Part shown: positions 17,597 through 26,432 of the stretch, piece by piece
Layout: the number at the start of each line of letters is the position of its first letter
How positions within the stretch are numbered: position 1 is the stretch's first letter
Assembly: GCF_008974185.1 (NCBI RefSeq)
Contig: NZ_BKZP01000009.1
Coordinates: 1 to 64,000, forward strand
DNA from: Weizmannia acidilactici
Lineage (GTDB): Bacteria > Bacillota > Bacilli > Bacillales > Bacillaceae_C
Direction of reading: 5' to 3'
Length of the DNA: 64,000 nt
Program-made: the position numbers and the translations under genes
The notes under the pieces: generated by a model
What the model was told of the DNA's origin: nothing
What the model saw: only the letters and a program-made list of their open reading frames with translations
Database searches by the model: none

Positions 17597-17842
17597 ATGA
17601 AGATGTTTCGTTTACATAGAAAAGATCTGATTGAAGTCTGGGAAGATATTGTTTCCATTAAAGAGTTGGTTATCGCTCTGATTGTGAATAGTTTCACAAC
17701 TATGGGCGGTTATTTTTTGGCGCCAAACGACCCGCCGAAACCGCTGTTATTCGGCCTGATCGGCGCAATGATCGGATTTTCCCTTTGTACCATCCTCATC
17801 AGGCCAAAACGGATTTTTGAAGAGGAAGAAAGAGGGGAATAA
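17597..17842 (+). CDS. Small two-helix membrane protein paired with TctA permease
   Basis: 81 residues. There are two hydrophobic helices, about residues 24-43 and 52-69, with a charged C terminus (KRIFEEEERGE). It ends 2 bp before the next gene and must be cotranscribed with it. By position it could stand in for the small TctB subunit of tripartite tricarboxylate transporters, which is normally about 140-160 residues with four helices; this one is only half that. No similarity was recognised beyond that. Confidence 0.7.
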   Translation: MKMFRLHRKDLIEVWEDIVSIKELVIALIVNSFTTMGGYFLAPNDPPKPLLFGLIGAMIGFSLCTILIRPKRIFEEEERGE

Positions 17843-17844
17843 AT

Positions 17845-19197
17845 ATGGATATCGCATTAATCGCACAAATGGCTGCGGCCGCCGTGCTTGCAGCTGTCAT
17901 CTATACCGTCATCGGCATTGTACCGGGAACGGACGAAACCGCGGTGCTTGTGCCGATTACATTGGTCCTCGTGCTGACAGGCGTCCAGCCGGTTGTTGTA
18001 CTTGCTTTCTTTATTTCGGCGGTTGTCGCCAATAATTTGATGGACTCGATTCCGGCCGCGGTCGCAGGCATTCCGGGTGGCGTCATGACAAGCCCGCTTG
18101 TCGACCATGCGCTCGCTTTGAAAAAACACGGGCTCGCCAATCTCAGCATCCGCAAAATGGCCGCCGGGTCTTTCTTGGGTGTTCTTGTCAGCGTCCCGGT
18201 CAGCCTGCTGCTTGCAAAAAGCCTGATCCCGTTTGCCAGTGCCATAAAAGAATACGCCAACCCGTTATTCCTGGCAGGCGCTGTGCTCCTTTCGCTCATG
18301 AGCAAAAACAGATGGCTTGCGCTTGCTTCGATTTTACCGTTTTCGCTGCTGATCGAAGGCCTTCGCTATTTGTACTGGGGAACCGGCGCCGTGCCAAAAG
18401 ACACGACGGTATCAATTTCTTTCTTTTTAGGCATTACGATCGGTCCGGTTATCCTCACCCTTTTTGAACTGTTGAACCGGGATAAAAGGGAAAGCCTGAA
18501 ACGTTTTGAAGCGAAAAAAATTGTGCTGAAGAATAACAGTTACGAAAGAAAACAGTTAAATCCGTTTCATGTGATGGACAAACGGGAATGGGCCACGGGA
18601 ATGCTCGCTTCTGTCATCGGTTGCTTTACGTTCATTTTAAGCCCTGTCGGCGTGACGACGTTTTTAGGGGAACTGTTTGCAAGCCGGATAAAAGATCCGG
18701 TAAAAAAAGCTTCGGTTGCCATTGTCGGCATGAACGGGCTCGCGAACGCCACTTATATTTCAGGCGCGCTCATTCCGCTGATCGCCCTTGGCATTCCGCT
18801 TTCGCCTGTCGCCATCGGGCCGGCCAACGCGCTGTTTAACGCGCCGCCTGTTTTTACGCTGAAACACAATATGCACCACATTTTATCGGGCGGAGATTTT
18901 GTCTGGGCTACGATCATTGGCGCGGGTATCGGCATTGTCATCACGTATTTTATTGCGATAAAATATGCCCAGCCGATCTGTGCGTTTGTGTTTAAAAAAG
19001 TGCCGCACGAAGCGATTCTTGGGCTGTTTTTCGGCCTTGTCCTTCTGCTTGCGTACATGGACGCGGGCTGGATGAACGTTTTTGGTGTATTATTGATAGG
19101 GATTATAAGTGGCACCCTTCACCGCTGGGGCGTCAATTACGGTATTATGTTTATGACGTTGTATTCGGCGCCATGGCTCGTAACGCTGTTCCATTGA
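17845..19197 (+). CDS. TctA-family tripartite tricarboxylate transporter permease
   Basis: 450 residues, about 11 hydrophobic helices. The TctA repeat motif is seen twice: 'GIVPGTDETAVLVPITL' near residue 25 and 'AGIPGGVMTSPLVDHALA' near residue 75, with a related 'GALIPLIALGIPLSP' in the second half. TctA proteins carry citrate or other carboxylates by secondary transport with TctB and a soluble TctC binding protein. No TctC gene is present here, so the system may work without one or use one elsewhere. The substrate is unknown; the Fur-like promoter site would fit ferric citrate, which is only a guess. Confidence 0.85.
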   Translation: MDIALIAQMAAAAVLAAVIYTVIGIVPGTDETAVLVPITLVLVLTGVQPVVVLAFFISAVVANNLMDSIPAAVAGIPGGVMTSPLVDHALALKKHGLANLSIRKMAAGSFLGVLVSVPVSLLLAKSLIPFASAIKEYANPLFLAGAVLLSLMSKNRWLALASILPFSLLIEGLRYLYWGTGAVPKDTTVSISFFLGITIGPVILTLFELLNRDKRESLKRFEAKKIVLKNNSYERKQLNPFHVMDKREWATGMLASVIGCFTFILSPVGVTTFLGELFASRIKDPVKKASVAIVGMNGLANATYISGALIPLIALGIPLSPVAIGPANALFNAPPVFTLKHNMHHILSGGDFVWATIIGAGIGIVITYFIAIKYAQPICAFVFKKVPHEAILGLFFGLVLLLAYMDAGWMNVFGVLLIGIISGTLHRWGVNYGIMFMTLYSAPWLVTLFH

Positions 19198-19554
19198 TGA
19201 ATTGGGCAAAGAAATTTTTTTATGAGGATAGCTGTTCAATGAATTTCATGGCGCGCACGTTACGCTGACAGAGCGTGCAAAGCAATGGCTCTTTTTATGG
19301 ACGTAAAAGAAATGATCGCTGCAAGACGCAGGTCTATGGATCGGTAAAAAATTTTACATGTCTTTCGCGAATTGATGACAGACAAGCTCAAGCGATCCGC
19401 GGTTTCTTAAAGAGAAAATTTTTCCGCGAACGGCGCAATTACAGGTGTTCACAATCCAAGAGAAGACTTTTTGAAATGACGAAAATACCATTTTCAGGCG
19501 CCCGCAGTTGTATGGCAAAAATTTTTCAAGCAAGAGGGAAAGCGAGGGGTTACA
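19198..19554. other. Intergenic region, no clear content
   Basis: This 357-bp gap lies between the TctA gene and mevalonate kinase. It contains a weak hairpin (ACGCT-GACAG-AGCGT near 19265) without a T run. No promoter, riboswitch or reading frame with a good ribosome site could be supported. Confidence 0.5.
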
Positions 19555-20502
19555 ATGATAAAAATTCCCGGCAAAACAGCAACCGGGACAGCACACGGAA
19601 AATTGATTTTGGCCGGGGAGCATTCCGTCGTTTATGGAAAACCGGCGATCGCGCTTCCGTTCCATCTCGTGCAGGTGGAAGCGAACGTCATCCGGAAATC
19701 GGGCCCGCTCTCCATTGACTGCTTGTATTACACGGGGGCAATGGACGAAGCGCCGCCGAAAATGATGGGCATTACCGCCTGTGCAAAAGAAACATTAAAA
19801 ACGTTAAACGAGCCGGCTGAAAATCTTGTGATCAAACTGGAATCCACCGTTCCGATCGGGCGCGGCCTCGGTTCCAGCGCAGCGGTTGCGGTTGCGGTCG
19901 TGCGCGGGTTGTACGCATTTTTTGGCAGGAAACTGTCTGAAGCCGAATTGGAGCGGCTCGTGCAAATTGCCGAAAACTTCGCTCACGGCAATCCGAGCGG
20001 CATTGACATGATGACAGTCATCAACGACCACCCGATCTGGTTTGAAAAAGGGAAACCGGTCCGCCCGATGCCGGTCTCCCTGCGGTTTTATTTGGTCGTT
20101 GCCGATTCCGGGCGGATCCACGATACATCTTTGGCCGTAAAAAGCATCAGGGAAAAACGGCAATATGAACCTGAAATGGTCAACAAGGCAATTGGGCGGC
20201 TCGGGAAAATTGTATACGAAGTAAAAGAAGCGTTGGATGCAAAAGACGGGTTCAGGCTCGGGCAGCTGTTGAATGAAGCACAGGCGCAGCTTTCCGCTTT
20301 GGGGGTAAGCGATGCGGGGCTTGACGATTTGACCGGTGCGGCTCGGGCGGCCGGCGCGCTTGGAGCAAAACTGACCGGCGCGGGCCGGGGCGGCTGCATA
20401 ATTGCACTCGCCGAAACCCGGGAAAAGGCGGAAACGGTTGCTGCAGCCCTGCAAAGAGCCGGCGCTATAAAGACGTGGTATTTTTCACTGGAAGGACGAT
20501 GA
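19555..20502 (+). CDS. mvk: Mevalonate kinase
   Basis: 315 residues, GHMP kinase family. It has an N-terminal 'GKLILAGEHSVVYGKPAIA' (residues about 12-30), the phosphate-binding loop PIGRGLGSSAAVAVA (about 100-115) and the C-terminal 'KLTGAGRGGCIIAL'. It phosphorylates mevalonate to mevalonate-5-phosphate, the first of three ATP-dependent steps to isopentenyl diphosphate. GAGGGG precedes the ATG. The next gene starts 3 bp after the stop, so the two form an operon. Confidence 0.95.
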   Translation: MIKIPGKTATGTAHGKLILAGEHSVVYGKPAIALPFHLVQVEANVIRKSGPLSIDCLYYTGAMDEAPPKMMGITACAKETLKTLNEPAENLVIKLESTVPIGRGLGSSAAVAVAVVRGLYAFFGRKLSEAELERLVQIAENFAHGNPSGIDMMTVINDHPIWFEKGKPVRPMPVSLRFYLVVADSGRIHDTSLAVKSIREKRQYEPEMVNKAIGRLGKIVYEVKEALDAKDGFRLGQLLNEAQAQLSALGVSDAGLDDLTGAARAAGALGAKLTGAGRGGCIIALAETREKAETVAAALQRAGAIKTWYFSLEGR

Positions 20503-20505
20503 GGG

Positions 20506-21486
20506 ATGGAAGCAACGGCAAGGGCCCATACGAATATTGCCCTGATTAAATACTGGGGAAAACGGGACGAGAAACTTTTCCTCCCGATGAACAGCAGCCT
20601 TTCCATTACATTGGACAAGTTTTACACGACGACAAAAGTGGTGTTTGACCCGGCCCTTAAAGCAGACCGATTTTTTCTGAACGGAAAGCCGGCCGGAGCA
20701 GCGGAAACGGCAAAAATTTCCCGGTTTATGGATAAAATCAGGGATTTTGCGGGCGCAAAATGGTACGCGGTGATCGAGTCGGAAAACGAAGTTCCGACCG
20801 CGGCCGGTCTTGCTTCTTCCGCATCCGGCATGGCGGCACTCGCGGCTGCTGCGGTAAAAGCATTGGGCCTTCAGGTCGACGGCCGCACACTGTCGAAGCT
20901 TGCGCGCCAAGGTTCCGGTTCCGCCTGCCGCAGCATTTACGGAGGTTTTGTCGAGTGGCAAAAAGGCGAAAAAGCGGACGGCTCCGATTCGTACGCCGTC
21001 CCGCTCCTCGGCAGAGACGACTGGGAACTCAGCATTTTGTCCTGTCTCCTCGAGTCCAAACAGAAAAAAATTTCGAGCAGGGAAGGGATGAAACGGACGG
21101 TGGAAACTTCCCCGTTTTATGCAGGCTGGCTCGAAACGGTGGAAAAAGACTTGGCCGCCGCAAAATCCGCGATTGCCCGGCGCGATTTTGCATTGCTCGG
21201 GCGTATCCTCGAAGCCAACGCCCTGAAAATGCATGCGACAACGCTCGGGGCCGACCCGCCGTTTTTATACTGGCAAAGTGCCACCCTTGATGTCATGCGG
21301 GAAGTGGAACTTTTGCGCGAACGTGGGATCGAAGCGTATTTTACGATTGATGCCGGCCCGAATGTAAAAGTCTTGTGCGGGCGGAAAGATGAAGAAGCGG
21401 TGCGCGAAACCCTCGCGGCAATCCCGGGTGTCCAGCGTGTTTTCATCTGCCACCCGGGCCCGGGGGTCAGTTACGGGCCGTATTGA
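20506..21486 (+). CDS. mvaD: Diphosphomevalonate decarboxylase
   Basis: 326 residues. Family landmarks are 'HTNIALIKYWGKRDE' (residues 7-21), 'MNSSLSITLD', the ATP loop 'PTAAGLASSASGMAALA' (about 95-111), 'ARQGSGSACRSIYGGFVEW' (about 135-153) and a late 'FTIDAGPNVKVL' with the catalytic Asp. It decarboxylates diphosphomevalonate to isopentenyl diphosphate with ATP. The gene order mvk-mvaD-pmk matches the mevalonate operons of lactic cocci and staphylococci. Confidence 0.95.
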   Translation: MEATARAHTNIALIKYWGKRDEKLFLPMNSSLSITLDKFYTTTKVVFDPALKADRFFLNGKPAGAAETAKISRFMDKIRDFAGAKWYAVIESENEVPTAAGLASSASGMAALAAAAVKALGLQVDGRTLSKLARQGSGSACRSIYGGFVEWQKGEKADGSDSYAVPLLGRDDWELSILSCLLESKQKKISSREGMKRTVETSPFYAGWLETVEKDLAAAKSAIARRDFALLGRILEANALKMHATTLGADPPFLYWQSATLDVMREVELLRERGIEAYFTIDAGPNVKVLCGRKDEEAVRETLAAIPGVQRVFICHPGPGVSYGPY

Positions 21487-21722
21487 TGTTAGATTTACAG
21501 AGGCACCGGCGTTTTTTATTCCGCAACAAAGTTTAGGCCTGGAGCAGTGACGGCCGTTTTGATATTAAGTTTGCGGATGTCCGGCAAAGTTAAGGCCGGG
21601 AGTTGGTGCGGGCGGGTCCGTTTCGGCTATTGCCCCTTTTTTGAATGGGCCATCCCGGGATCAATTGTGCACAGCAAAAAGTAATGGTAGTTATTTTATT
21701 CCAACAGATAGAGATGATAGGT

Positions 21723-22811
21723 ATGCATTTTCAAGTCAAGGCGCCGGGCAAGCTGATGATCGCCGGCGAATACGCGGTCATCGAGCCCGGCTGTCCTGCG
21801 ATCGTTTCGGCGGTTGACCGTTACATCACAATAGATGTAAAAGAAAGCACAGAGAATCTTTTCTCTTTGCCTCAGCTTGGCATCACGCACGCTGCCTGGC
21901 GTTGGGAAGGCGGAGCGGTGCGGTTTGACTGTGAAGATCCAAAGCTTCGTTTTATTCAAAATGCCCTCGCCGTCTTTCACCGGCTGCTTGAAGAAAAATC
22001 GATTGCCCTCCGCTCCCTCCATTTGACGGTGACGAGCGAACTGGATGACGCTGCGACCGGGCAAAAATACGGGCTTGGCTCCAGCGCGGCGGTTCTGGCT
22101 GCCGTTTTTTCTGCGCTGCTGCATATATATGAGAGACTTCCGGAAACGAAAGAAACGATTTTTAAACTGGCCAGCATCGCCCACTTAAAAACGCAGGGAA
22201 ACGGGTCGGGCGCTGACATTGCAGCTTCCGTGTACGGCGGGTGGATCAAATACACGGCATTCCGCCCGGATTGGATTTTTTCCGAATTGGAAAAAGGCCG
22301 GATCAGCAGACTTTTGGACGAACCTTGGCCGTATTTGTCGATTGAAAGGCTCGATCTTCCGCAGGGTTTGCAGTTTTGCGCCGGGTGGGCCGGAAAATCG
22401 GCAGCAACCGGCCTGATGGTGGAAAGGATCGGCCGTTTGAAGAAAACTTCACTGGAAAAATACAAAGCATTTTTGGAAGAAAGCACGACAGTGGTCGAAA
22501 AACTTGCGGAAAGCTTTGCGCGGCAGGATCCGGCGGGGGCACTGGCCAGCATTGCACGAAACCGCCGTGCGCTGCAAAAACTCGGTGCATACGCCGATAC
22601 GGACATTGAAACGGAGAAGCTGAAGCAGCTCGCTGATATCGCAGACCGCTTTGGCGCCGGCAAATCATCGGGTGCAGGCGGCGGGGACTGCGGCATTGCG
22701 TTTGTGGACGGAGAAGAGAAAACCGCTGCCTTACATGCAGCTTGGGAGAAGGCAGGAATTGTGCCGCTTCCATTGCAGGTTTCCACCCAGGGCGTGTCCG
22801 TCATTGAATGA
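21723..22811 (+). CDS. mvaK2: Phosphomevalonate kinase
   Basis: About 362 residues from the ATG giving MHFQVKAPGKLMIAGEYAV, the usual family N terminus; upstream in-frame starts at 21645 and 21714 are possible but poorly placed. A GHMP loop 'KYGLGSSAAVLAAVFSALL' near residue 120 and the C-terminal 'GAGKSSGAGGGDCGIAFV' are present. It converts phosphomevalonate to diphosphomevalonate. The 236-bp gap after mvaD contains GC-rich imperfect repeats but no firm promoter. A strong terminator follows. Confidence 0.92.
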   Translation: MHFQVKAPGKLMIAGEYAVIEPGCPAIVSAVDRYITIDVKESTENLFSLPQLGITHAAWRWEGGAVRFDCEDPKLRFIQNALAVFHRLLEEKSIALRSLHLTVTSELDDAATGQKYGLGSSAAVLAAVFSALLHIYERLPETKETIFKLASIAHLKTQGNGSGADIAASVYGGWIKYTAFRPDWIFSELEKGRISRLLDEPWPYLSIERLDLPQGLQFCAGWAGKSAATGLMVERIGRLKKTSLEKYKAFLEESTTVVEKLAESFARQDPAGALASIARNRRALQKLGAYADTDIETEKLKQLADIADRFGAGKSSGAGGGDCGIAFVDGEEKTAALHAAWEKAGIVPLPLQVSTQGVSVIE

Positions 22812-22843
22812 AAAAATCCGCGAAATGGCCGCGGATTTTTTCG
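22812..22843 (+). terminator. Terminator of the mevalonate gene cluster
   Basis: AAAAATCCGCG (22812-22822) pairs with CGCGGATTTTT (22830-22840) around a 7-nt loop and ends in a T run. It immediately follows the stop codon. Confidence 0.9.
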
Positions 22844-22909
22844 CTTTTGGGGGAATCCCGTAGAAAAAGATTTTGAGCACGCGAACGATTTTACAAAGTG
22901 AAAAGAAAA

Positions 22910-23114
22910 ATCAGCTGTGCGTTTTTAATCGGTACAAAAAGAGTCATTCAAGAGGGTGGAACCTCGAAAAAGGCATTCGTTGGCCAATAGAGTTAACATA
23001 ACACAGCCTTCTTGGAGCATAATCGGCGAAAAAGCTTCCATAATCAGCGGGTGGGATTAAAAAATCAGCGGAAACATCGGAAAAATCGGCGGAAAGGATG
23101 AAAAAATCAGCTGT
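22910..23114 (+). repeat. Array C: five-core 21-bp array plus remnant of a preceding array
   Basis: Cores (ATCRGC) start at 23022, 23043, 23064, 23085 and 23106. A solitary core, ATCAGCTGTGCG, at 22910 has the same flank as the last core at 23106 and lies exactly 112 bp before the first core, the same distance as between B1 and B2. So an upstream array has decayed except for its last unit. The linker resembles that of B. It occupies most of the 480-bp gap between mvaK2 and yhfK. Confidence 0.9.
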
Positions 23115-23290
23115 GCGTTTTAAATGCGAGTCTCCTTTTTCCAAGGAGAAAGGAAAGGTCAATGGAACCTGCTCGGAAACCAGCGAAACTCGATAAAAAT
23201 CCCTGACTGCTTCGCGAAGCATGCCCAATCATTTGCTTCTTCGTTTTTCATTTGAAATAATGGAAAAAAACGAAAGGAGATGGGTAGCCG

Positions 23291-23935
23291 ATGAAAGTAC
23301 TTGTCGTCGGTGCAAACGGGCAGATCGGGAAAATCCTTGTTGATCTGCTGCAAAAGAGCGGAAAGCATACGCCGCGCGCCATGGTGCGGAAAGAAGAACA
23401 GGTTGAGTTTTTCCAACAAAAAGGTGTGGAAACCATTTTGGCGGATCTTGAAGGGACAGTGGATGAAATTGCAGAAGCGGCTACCGGCTGCGATGCGGTC
23501 GTGTTCACTGCCGGATCGGGCGGGCATACCGGAGCGGACAAAACGCTGCTTGTCGATTTGGACGGCGCCGTCAAAACGATGGAAGCAGCGGAACAGACAG
23601 GAATTGACCGCTTCATCATCGTGAGTGCACTGCAGGCGCATCACCGCGAAAACTGGAATGAAGCAATCAAGCCGTATTATGTGGCGAAACATTATGCGGA
23701 CCGCGTGCTGCAGGCGAGCAAGTTGGATTACACGATCATCCGGCCGGGTGGTTTGCTGAATGAACCGGGCACCGGAAAAGTCGAGGCATCAGAAAATTTA
23801 AAACGCGGTACGATCCCGCGCGAAGACGTGGCGCGAACGATTTTGGCAAGCCTCGATGAACCGAACACATACCGGAAAGCATTCGACCTTGTTTCCGGGG
23901 ACACACCGATTGAAGCAGAGTTAAAAAGCATATAA
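23291..23935 (+). CDS. yhfK: NAD(P)-binding SDR-like protein (YhfK family)
   Basis: 214 residues. It has an N-terminal Rossmann motif VVGANGQIGKIL and a conserved core 'FTAGSGGHTGADKTLLVDLDGA' (about residues 77-98), then 'VSALQAHHRENWNEA', 'PYYVAKHYAD' with the catalytic-type Y-x3-K, and 'YTIIRPGGL'. It is very close to B. subtilis YhfK, an atypical short-chain dehydrogenase/NmrA-like protein of unknown substrate. AAAGGAG precedes the ATG. It is monocistronic. Confidence 0.88.
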   Translation: MKVLVVGANGQIGKILVDLLQKSGKHTPRAMVRKEEQVEFFQQKGVETILADLEGTVDEIAEAATGCDAVVFTAGSGGHTGADKTLLVDLDGAVKTMEAAEQTGIDRFIIVSALQAHHRENWNEAIKPYYVAKHYADRVLQASKLDYTIIRPGGLLNEPGTGKVEASENLKRGTIPREDVARTILASLDEPNTYRKAFDLVSGDTPIEAELKSI

Positions 23936-24028
23936 AAAGAGCCGGGCATTCCGACTGCGGCAAAAGGTGCTTTTCCAAAGGCCCTTTTGCTTGAAAAAGG
24001 TATTCAGCACCCCCTTCTAGGCCCATTA

Positions 24029-24220
24029 GAGGAAAATATTCGTCTCGAAACGGTTGTTAGAATCTCTCTCAGGATCGTTAGAGGGAAATTTCTCCGTGAA
24101 AATGATCCTTAGAAGTTTTGTTACGACCGTTAGAGCAAAAATTCCCCGATGAAACGGTTCTGAGAAGCTTTGTCAGGACCGTTTCATCAAAATTTCCCCC
24201 TGAAAGTGGTTCTGATGCGG
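24029..24220. repeat. Tandem 52-bp repeat, 3.7 copies
   Basis: Units occupy 24029-24080, 24081-24132, 24133-24184 and a partial 24185-24220. Each begins GAG(G/C)-AAA and ends with a version of GACCGTTA. The period is exactly 52 bp and units are about 65-75 per cent alike by eye. It is noncoding and fills the 433-bp gap after yhfK. A different sequence with the same 52-bp period occurs at 47382. Confidence 0.85.
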
Positions 24221-24319
24221 ACTTTAAGCCCGTTTTCAATCATTTTTGCTCTAATTAGTCTAGTGTTGCTTTAAAGAAAATTTTGCCGGAATTTCAGCCA
24301 TAAAGAGGTCTTTAAATCC

Positions 24320-24366
24320 GGGCATTCCAAAAGCCTGTGAACTGGATTTTGGAATGCCCCTTTTTT
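24320..24366 (+). terminator. Strong terminator between yhfK and the C-S lyase
   Basis: GGGCATTCCAAAA (24320-24332) pairs perfectly with TTTTGGAATGCCC (24347-24359), followed by CTTTTTT. Orientation fits plus-strand transcripts through the 52-bp repeat; it may also stop the convergent gene. Confidence 0.85.
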
Positions 24367-24368
24367 CC

Positions 24369-25538
24369 TCATGCAAAAGCTTTTTCCAGCCTGGACAATC
24401 CTTCCATCAGCGTTTCACGCGGGCAGGCGATATTGATTCGCACAAACCCTTCTCCGCCGGGGCCGAATTTTCTGCCAATCTCAACGCCGAGTTTGGCTTT
24501 TTTCCAGAGGCGATCCTTCAATTCATCCTCGCTCAGCCCGAATGCGCGGCAGTCCAGCCACATCAAATAAGTCCCTTCCGTTTCCATCACTTTGATCTGC
24601 GGCAGGCGTTCCGCGATAAACCGCGCTGCTGTATCGATGTTTTCCTTTAAATAAACGAGCAGGGCATCGAGCCATTCGCCACCGTATCGATAAGCCGCTT
24701 CCATGCCGACAATCCCGAACGTATTTAGGGCCGATGTGCCGTTCACCGCCTGGACATCTTTGAATTTTTTACGCAGCTCCGGATTCGGAATGATCACAGC
24801 GGAAGCTTTTAGCCCGGCCAGGTTGAATGTTTTTGTCGGCGCCACGCAAGTGATCGTCATGTCCCGGTATGTTTCTCCCAGCGCAGCGACCGGCGTATGT
24901 ACATGCGGCGGGTACACAAGATCGGAGTGGATTTCATCGGATAAAAACAGGCAGTTATACTGTGCGCAAAGATCGGCCATTTTGGCGAGCTCTTCTTTCG
25001 TCCAGACGCGCCCGCCCGGATTGTGCGGGTTGCAGCTCAAAAACAGTTTTGCCCCCTCTTTCAGGCGCGTTTCAAACTGCTCCCAATCAATTTCGAAGCA
25101 GTTATCAACGAGCTTGAGCTGCGCGTTAGCGACCACGCGCCCGTTTTTTTCAACCATACGGAAAAACGGATGGTACACAGGGGATTGCAGCAGCACTTTG
25201 TCGCCCGGTTCGGTAAACGCCTGGATCGCCGTGCTGATCGCAGGAACAATGCCGGTACAGTACGCAATCCATGCCGGATGGATTTCCCAGTTGTGCCGTT
25301 TTTTCAGCCATGCCTGAATGGCTTCCCCGGTGGAATCCGGGATGAACGTATAACCGAGGATTTCGTGCTCAATCCTTTTTTTAATTGCTTCTGCCACCTC
25401 ATGCGGCGGATTGAAATCCATATCGGCCACCCACATCGGCAGCACATCTTCCTGACCGAAAACCTGTTTCACCTGCTCCCACTTGACGGAAGCAGTATTT
25501 TCTCTATTGATGACAGTATCAAAGTCAAACACAGCCAT
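24369..25538 (-). CDS. patB: MalY/PatB-type C-S lyase (class I/II aminotransferase fold)
   Basis: 389 residues. PLP-dependent landmarks are 'LPMWVADMDFNPP' (residues 34-46, typical of MalY/PatB), 'SCNPHNPGGRVW' (about 168-179), 'SDEIHSDLVYP' and the lysine motif 'APTKTFNLAGLKAS' (about 232-245). Enzymes of this branch cleave cystathionine or cysteine to give homocysteine or H2S, rather than transaminate. It would be cytosolic. It is monocistronic and convergent with yhfK. Confidence 0.9.
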   Translation of the reverse strand: MAVFDFDTVINRENTASVKWEQVKQVFGQEDVLPMWVADMDFNPPHEVAEAIKKRIEHEILGYTFIPDSTGEAIQAWLKKRHNWEIHPAWIAYCTGIVPAISTAIQAFTEPGDKVLLQSPVYHPFFRMVEKNGRVVANAQLKLVDNCFEIDWEQFETRLKEGAKLFLSCNPHNPGGRVWTKEELAKMADLCAQYNCLFLSDEIHSDLVYPPHVHTPVAALGETYRDMTITCVAPTKTFNLAGLKASAVIIPNPELRKKFKDVQAVNGTSALNTFGIVGMEAAYRYGGEWLDALLVYLKENIDTAARFIAERLPQIKVMETEGTYLMWLDCRAFGLSEDELKDRLWKKAKLGVEIGRKFGPGGEGFVRINIACPRETLMEGLSRLEKAFA

Positions 25539-25651
25539 TTGATCACCATCCTGAAATTTGATTTCTTTTCATTTTACCATACGGAGGAGGATGAATACTC
25601 ATTTTTGAATGGCAGGGATATAATGAAAGACAAGTATCCCAATATGCTTGT

Positions 25652-26261
25652 ATGGAAAAGCAGCTCTACCATCTGTCAAAATGAAAAGATCTCGCGCAGA
25701 AACAGGCGGAAGAGTTCGGCCGGTTCAATGCCGTGGTGTTCAAAGACGGAGCCGTTTCAAGCAGGGAAAAAGAAATCCTCGCAGTGGCCGTGGCCCATGC
25801 GACAGAGTGCCCGTACTGCACGATATCCATACGAAAAAAGTGAAAGCGGCAGGCGTGGGCTTGGAAGAATTGGCGGAAGCGGCTTTTGATGCTGCGGCAC
25901 TTGAAGTGGGGGCGCGGTTGCCCACAGTGTCCATATGCAGCTTGCCCTCATTGAAGATGTCGATGATATGATCTATAAAAAATCGAATACAAAGAAACTC
26001 GCAAACATGAACCGCTTTGCAAAAGACGGATTCGAAGCGTACCATTCCGTCAACAGCACAACCATGAAAGCCGACAAACTGCCCGCTCGTAAAAGTACGG
26101 ATTGCCGTTGCTCAGAGTGCCTTTACTGCATTGACGCTCACGCCAAAGCGGCGCAAAAATCGGGCGCAACAGAAGAATAGCTGGCAGAGACAATCCTCAT
26201 TGCTGGCGCGCTGGCAGCTGGCGGAGCCTGCATGCATATCGCCAATATGATTGATGTATAA
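25652..26261 (+). pseudogene. Decayed AhpD/carboxymuconolactone-decarboxylase family protein
   Basis: Conceptual translation across frames gives an N-terminal half 'EKEILAVAVAHATECPYC' and a C-terminal half with 'NMNRFAKDGFEAYHSV' and 'CIDAHAKAAQKSGATEE', a duplicated AhpD domain. Peroxidase-type CxxC motifs are visible in the first (CPYC) and second (CLYC) halves. The frame is broken at least five times: a TGA after residue 10, a one-base loss after CPYC (about 25820), a shift near 25917, another near 26093, and a TAG after 'GATEE' before 'LAETILIAGALAAGGACMH'. It cannot make a full protein. Confidence 0.85.
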
Positions 26262-26303
26262 AAAGCGGTGAGCGGCTGCCAATGGCATAAGTCCACCGCT
26301 TTT
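26261..26303 (+). terminator. Terminator after the AhpD pseudogene
   Basis: AAAAGCGGTG (26261-26270) pairs with CACCGCTTTT (26294-26303) and continues into TTT. It survives at the end of the dead gene. Confidence 0.8.
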
Positions 26304-26432
26304 TTGCGGGCATTTGAAATTCGCCTGAGAAAAATAAAAATCCGGTTAAATTCCAAAAATCTACATAGACAAGACAGCGAAAATTTGTGATATTGATAGT
26401 ATGAATTTTTTTACAAAACAGGAGTGGACAAA

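Noticed and set aside
21487-21722. GC-rich imperfect direct repeat (CAAAGTT-AGGCC about 62 bp apart) between mvaD and mvaK2
   Set aside because: Similarity of the two copies is too low to call a repeat unit.
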